Positions 61,306-64,000 of a stretch of 64,000 nt of DNA are shown piece by piece. The position numbers and the translations under genes were made by a program. Location of the stretch: positions 47,943-111,942 of the forward strand of contig CAZDJZ010000007.1 in the NCBI GenBank assembly GCA_964505785.1, given 5' to 3'. Source of the stretch: CAYRTV01 sp964505785 (lineage in GTDB: Bacteria > Acidobacteriota > Aminicenantia > Aminicenantales > Aminicenantaceae). Position 1 is the stretch's first letter. Each line of letters opens with the position of its first letter. The notes under the pieces are model-generated. The model worked only from the letters and a program-made list of their open reading frames with translations, was not told where the DNA came from and searched no databases.

Positions 61306-61734
61306 CTAAAGCTTGTATTCCTGCGGATTCTGGGCTTCATGCGGATGATTTGACCCCCGGTAAACTTTCAGCTTTTTGTGTATTGCCCGGTTGAGTTTAT
61401 TTTTGGGGATCATTCCACGAACCGCTTTCTTGAAAACTTCCTCCGGATTTTTTTCCATCATCTCTTCCAGATTCTTTTCCTTTATCCCTCCAGGATATCC
61501 GGAATGGGAATAGTATTTTTTTTGCTGCATTTTTCTGCCGGAAAATTTAATCTTATCAGCATTGATTACAACCACATGATCACCGCAATCCAAAAAATCC
61601 GCGTATTGGGGTTTTCGTTTGCCGCGAAGCAATACAGCCACTTCGGTTGCAAGCCGGCCCAGGATTTGATTTTCCGCATCAACCAGCCACCATTTCTTTT
61701 CAATATTCTCTTTTTTCGGCACATATGTTTTCAT
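61306..61734 (-). CDS. rplM: 50S ribosomal protein L13
   Basis: About 142 residues: KKWWLVDAENQILGRLATEV, GDHVVVINADKIKFSGRKM, RGMIPKNKLNRAIHKKLKVY. I use the ATG at 61734 (MKTYVPKK), preceded by AAGGA, because it matches the family length; the longer form adds seven unlikely residues. It opens the ribosomal operon. The 125-base gap upstream shows no clear gene. Confidence 0.97.
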   Translation of the reverse strand: MKTYVPKKENIEKKWWLVDAENQILGRLATEVAVLLRGKRKPQYADFLDCGDHVVVINADKIKFSGRKMQQKKYYSHSGYPGGIKEKNLEEMMEKNPEEVFKKAVRGMIPKNKLNRAIHKKLKVYRGSNHPHEAQNPQEYKL

Positions 61735-61859
61735 GATGAAAATCCTTAGAACCAAATATCAGGTTTATATGATAGTTAAATACAGTTATAGGAATGAAGA
61801 AATATACACAATCTCAATTAATATGTCAAATTTATCCTCGTTTTTTGGATGTTTTTTCT

Positions 61860-62525
61860 TCACATCCACACTTGCGGTTTTCTGCCCGAAATCCAGCTGA
61901 CCAGCATCATGCCCGCCAGAAACCCGCCGATGTGAGCAAACCAGGCAACACCGCCGCCGATTCCGACATTTAAAACCTGCATTAAAAACCAAAATCCCAA
62001 AACAAATGCCGCCGGCACAGGCACAACCCGGATAAAGAAAAACAAGAACACGAATGTCAGGACCCGGGCCCGGGGATAGAGAATCATATATGCCCCGAGA
62101 ATCCCAGCAATCGCACCACTGGCGCCGATCATGGGTATGCGTGAATTTCCATTGAAAACAATGTGGAGCATGCTTGCGGCCAAGCCGGAAAACAGATAGA
62201 ATCCGGTAAATTTCACCGGACCGAGATAATCTTCCACATTGTTGCCGAAAATCCAGAGATAAAGCATGTTTCCGCCCAGGTGAAGCAGGCTTCCGTGCAA
62301 AAACATGGACACAAGCAGAGTCAAGGGAGGCGGAATTCGGAGAGGTGAAAGAGAAGTAAAATGAGTAATTTCATAAGGAATGGCCCCCATTTTATATGCC
62401 AGGTAATTGATTCCCTCCGGAGAAAAAGCCTGGTAAAAAAACAACAGGCAATTGAGTGCGATTAAACATATCGTCACATAAGGAAACCGGTATGTTGGAT
62501 TGTCGTCCTTTAATGGAATAAACAT
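61860..62525 (-). CDS. Rhomboid-family intramembrane serine protease
   Basis: About 221 residues and six helices. Catalytic Ser is in IGASGAIAGILGAYM and the partner His in AHIGGFLAGM. The HLGGNMLYLWIFGNNVED motif after the L1 loop is conserved. Rhomboids cut membrane helices of substrate proteins inside the lipid bilayer. I start at the ATG at 62525 (MFIPLKDDNP) rather than 62573, because the longer version reads through an A-type repeat end. No clear Shine-Dalgarno is seen. It runs with the ribosomal genes but is separated by 125 bases. Confidence 0.92.
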   Translation of the reverse strand: MFIPLKDDNPTYRFPYVTICLIALNCLLFFYQAFSPEGINYLAYKMGAIPYEITHFTSLSPLRIPPPLTLLVSMFLHGSLLHLGGNMLYLWIFGNNVEDYLGPVKFTGFYLFSGLAASMLHIVFNGNSRIPMIGASGAIAGILGAYMILYPRARVLTFVFLFFFIRVVPVPAAFVLGFWFLMQVLNVGIGGGVAWFAHIGGFLAGMMLVSWISGRKPQVWM

Positions 62526-62536
62526 AGCTTTATTTA

Positions 62537-62692
62537 CCTGAATTATTAGTTCGAAAAAGACATACCTTGTCATCCAGAGGAGCGAAGCGACGTAGGAATC
62601 TTGTACTGCTTTGTATGATAAATCGGTACCGTCTCACCTGCCGAAGCAGCATAAGATCCTCACGGCCTGCTGCCGCAGGCCTCAGGATAACA
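62537..62692. repeat. Composite repeat: A-type end plus B fold-back unit
   Basis: CCTGAATTATTAG (62537-62549) lies 11 bases upstream of the rhomboid start and is followed by a B unit (62568-62692) bounded by TGTCAT and ATAACA. It has the hairpin GGCCTGCTGCCGCAGGCC and a 24-base stretch identical to the unit at 1229-1352. A second partial tail with CCCAGGATAACATTTG follows at 62711-62726. Confidence 0.75.
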
Positions 62693-62743
62693 TTTTTATT
62701 CTGCCCACAGGCCCAGGATAACATTTGTTGGATCATGCAATCC

Positions 62744-62780
62744 AAAAAAAAAGGGCCATTCTTAAAAGAATGACCCTTTT
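62744..62780 (-). terminator. Rho-independent terminator after the TPR lipoprotein gene
   Basis: Read on the minus strand: arms AAAAGGGTCATTCTT and AAGAATGGCCCTTTT with one mismatch around a small loop, followed at once by nine T residues. The arms lie at 62749-62780 and the T tract corresponds to 62744-62752. It sits 13 bases after the TPR gene stop. Confidence 0.85.
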
Positions 62781-62793
62781 GTTTTAAAATTAT

Positions 62794-63846
62794 TTACTTA
62801 ATTTCTTTCAGATCCTTTTCCAGTTTATCCCGGTCTGCTTGTCTCTGGCGGGCTTCCTTGAAGCGTTCCATGTAACGGGCTGCATCTTCCTGATAGCGCT
62901 TCGCCCGGTCCGGATCGATTTTGACCAGAACACTCTGGTATAGGACGCTCAGCCAGGAATACGGCTCCGGATAAGAGGGATCCAGTTTATTGGCTTTGAG
63001 CAGGGCTTCTTCCCCTGCTTTGGCTGCGGACAATCTTTGCGCCCGGCTTAACTGGTTCTGAAGGCGGTAAGCCTTGGCCCAGCGGTTAACACCCATGGCC
63101 AGCCAGGCTTCGGCATCATCAGGTTCCAAATCAGTCCGCTTGCTGTGAAAGAAGTAAGCGGTATCAAATGCGGGAGTTGGAGTCAAGTTCTGATAGAATT
63201 CAGCTGCATAAGCATACCCTTGCGGACTCAAAGGATCCGTTTCGATGCGGCGGAGATACATTTCTTCAGCTTTTTCATACGGAGTTTTCCCTTCTTTGGT
63301 TTCTACACCTTCTTCAGCCCCTTCTCCTTCATCTTCACTTTCCTCTTTATCCGATTCTCCGGCATATCTTTTATAGAATTCCGCCACAACATAATAACTG
63401 CTCATGTTCGTGGGATCTTCTTCAAGAATTTTCAGAAATAATTTTTCGGCTTCTTCAAAATTTCTCATCTTATCGTACATATCAGCAAGAGAATGGATGA
63501 CCTGGCTGTTGTGGGGATGAGCTGCATAGGCTTTCAGCAAAGCATCCAGGGCTTTGTCAGCCCGTTCCACGTTTCTTTCATTTTCATCCATAGGCCTGTA
63601 AAGCTGTTTATAGCTCTCTCCCAAATACAGATAAGCCTGTGTCAATTCGGGATTCAGTTCCAGGGCTTTTTCATATTCTTCTATCGCATCCCTGTATTTC
63701 TGATCCTTAAAGGCATTATTTGCATTTTGAAAATGATGATTGGCTTGTAATTTGTTTAAGTTCAATTTACTGCAGGCACTGGAGGAAAAAACCAAGGCCA
63801 CAGCCACCAGTACTAAAATAACCGGCAATGTCTTTTTATGAGACAT
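62794..63846 (-). CDS. TPR-repeat lipoprotein
   Basis: A 350-residue lipoprotein (signal LPVILVLVAVALVFSSSAC). TPR motifs include NNAFKDQKYRDAIEEYEKAL, YLYLGESYKQLYR, SLADMYDKMRNFEEAEKLF, YAAEFYQNLTPTP and WLSVLYQSVLVK. An acidic linker rich in Glu and Ser (ESDKEESEDEGEGAEEG) separates the two TPR blocks. A strong AGGAGG precedes the ATG. It is likely a scaffold on the inner face of the outer membrane or in the periplasm; the partner is unknown. Confidence 0.87.
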   Translation of the reverse strand: MSHKKTLPVILVLVAVALVFSSSACSKLNLNKLQANHHFQNANNAFKDQKYRDAIEEYEKALELNPELTQAYLYLGESYKQLYRPMDENERNVERADKALDALLKAYAAHPHNSQVIHSLADMYDKMRNFEEAEKLFLKILEEDPTNMSSYYVVAEFYKRYAGESDKEESEDEGEGAEEGVETKEGKTPYEKAEEMYLRRIETDPLSPQGYAYAAEFYQNLTPTPAFDTAYFFHSKRTDLEPDDAEAWLAMGVNRWAKAYRLQNQLSRAQRLSAAKAGEEALLKANKLDPSYPEPYSWLSVLYQSVLVKIDPDRAKRYQEDAARYMERFKEARQRQADRDKLEKDLKEIK

Positions 63847-63882
63847 TATAACCTCCTAAAACTTCGAATCATATTTAGATTA

Positions 63883-63911
63883 ATTATACCGCAAATAGAT
63901 TTTATAATGAA
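63883..63911 (-). promoter_or_regulatory. Predicted promoter of the TPR lipoprotein gene
   Basis: On the minus strand TTCATT (63906-63911), 17 bases, then a perfect TATAAT (63883-63888). The start codon is about 36 bases further on and has its own AGGAGG, so this transcript would have a normal leader. Confidence 0.4.
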
Positions 63912-63945
63912 GTCCGGCTTTAAAGTCAAGGTTATTCCCTTTTTA

Positions 63946-64000
63946 TGTCAAGGCAACGTAAAAACTTCCGGATCTTAGCAACGTGAAAATTTCCGGTTTG
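63946..64000. mobile_element. Possible terminal end of an IS21-family element (cut by window edge)
   Basis: Starting at TGTCA (63946) there are two direct repeats, GCAACGTAAAAACTTCCGG (63953-63971) and GCAACGTGAAAATTTCCGG (63978-63996), matching at 17 of 19 positions. Repeated motifs of this kind just inside a 5'-TG end are typical of IS21-type transposons. No transposase is visible before the window ends. Confidence 0.4.

Overview
The window looks like a chromosomal piece of a Gram-negative, didermic bacterium of moderate GC. Two GWxTD-domain proteins, a CBM9/DUF5916 outer-membrane protein, a carboxypeptidase-regulatory TonB-type receptor, a TatT-family TPR protein and several secreted peptidases of families M14 and S9 together point to the Acidobacteriota/Aminicenantes neighbourhood. 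This is an inference from gene content; no 16S gene is present.

Layout: 1-4.8 kb has a methyltransferase cut by the left edge, tatA and a CBM9/DUF5916 protein. 5.0-10.8 kb is a tight five-gene operon (SGNH-like protein, MBOAT acyltransferase, carrier protein, acyl-AMP ligase, B12-type radical SAM) whose first four members copy the logic of the dlt operon but with a fatty-acyl-AMP-ligase-like enzyme. 10.8-18.3 kb holds a LarA-family protein, alkaline phosphatase, an unannotated 50-residue membrane protein overlapping an amino-acid permease/Usp fusion, a methyltransferase and an aminotransferase. 18.3-35.1 kb holds secreted hydrolases (M14, a Tat-exported TIM-barrel-like protein, S9), a GH95-like gene relic, a radical-SAM-like protein without its cluster motif, an ABC-2 exporter, a dicarboxylate/glutamate symporter and a TonB receptor. 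35.3-39.5 kb is a GWxTD/TPR group. A tRNA-Leu(CAG) and an archaeo-eukaryotic-type release-factor homologue follow. 41.8-48.0 kb is a tetR-tolC-MFP-RND efflux operon with two candidate operators. 48.6-57.9 kb holds a Xer recombinase, an MBL hydrolase, AMMECR1, TatT, an acyltransferase, a symporter, LolA and an ECF sigma/anti-sigma/membrane-protein operon. 57.9-61.7 kb is the conserved rplM-rpsI-rpsB-tsf-pyrH-frr block. A rhomboid protease, a TPR lipoprotein and a possible IS21-type end close the window.

The most unusual feature is in the intergenic DNA. A family of fold-back elements (called A here, about 250-320 bp, 13-14 bp terminal inverted repeats starting CCTG) is mixed with a second palindromic unit (B, about 120 bp, starting TGTCAT) and a third module (C, rich in GAACGCG). 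Copies differ in sequence but keep their stems paired, and they sit flush against stop codons, start codons or a tRNA end. No transposase for them is in the window. Several genes also carry good sigma-70-type promoters placed so close to the start codon that the mRNAs would be leaderless.
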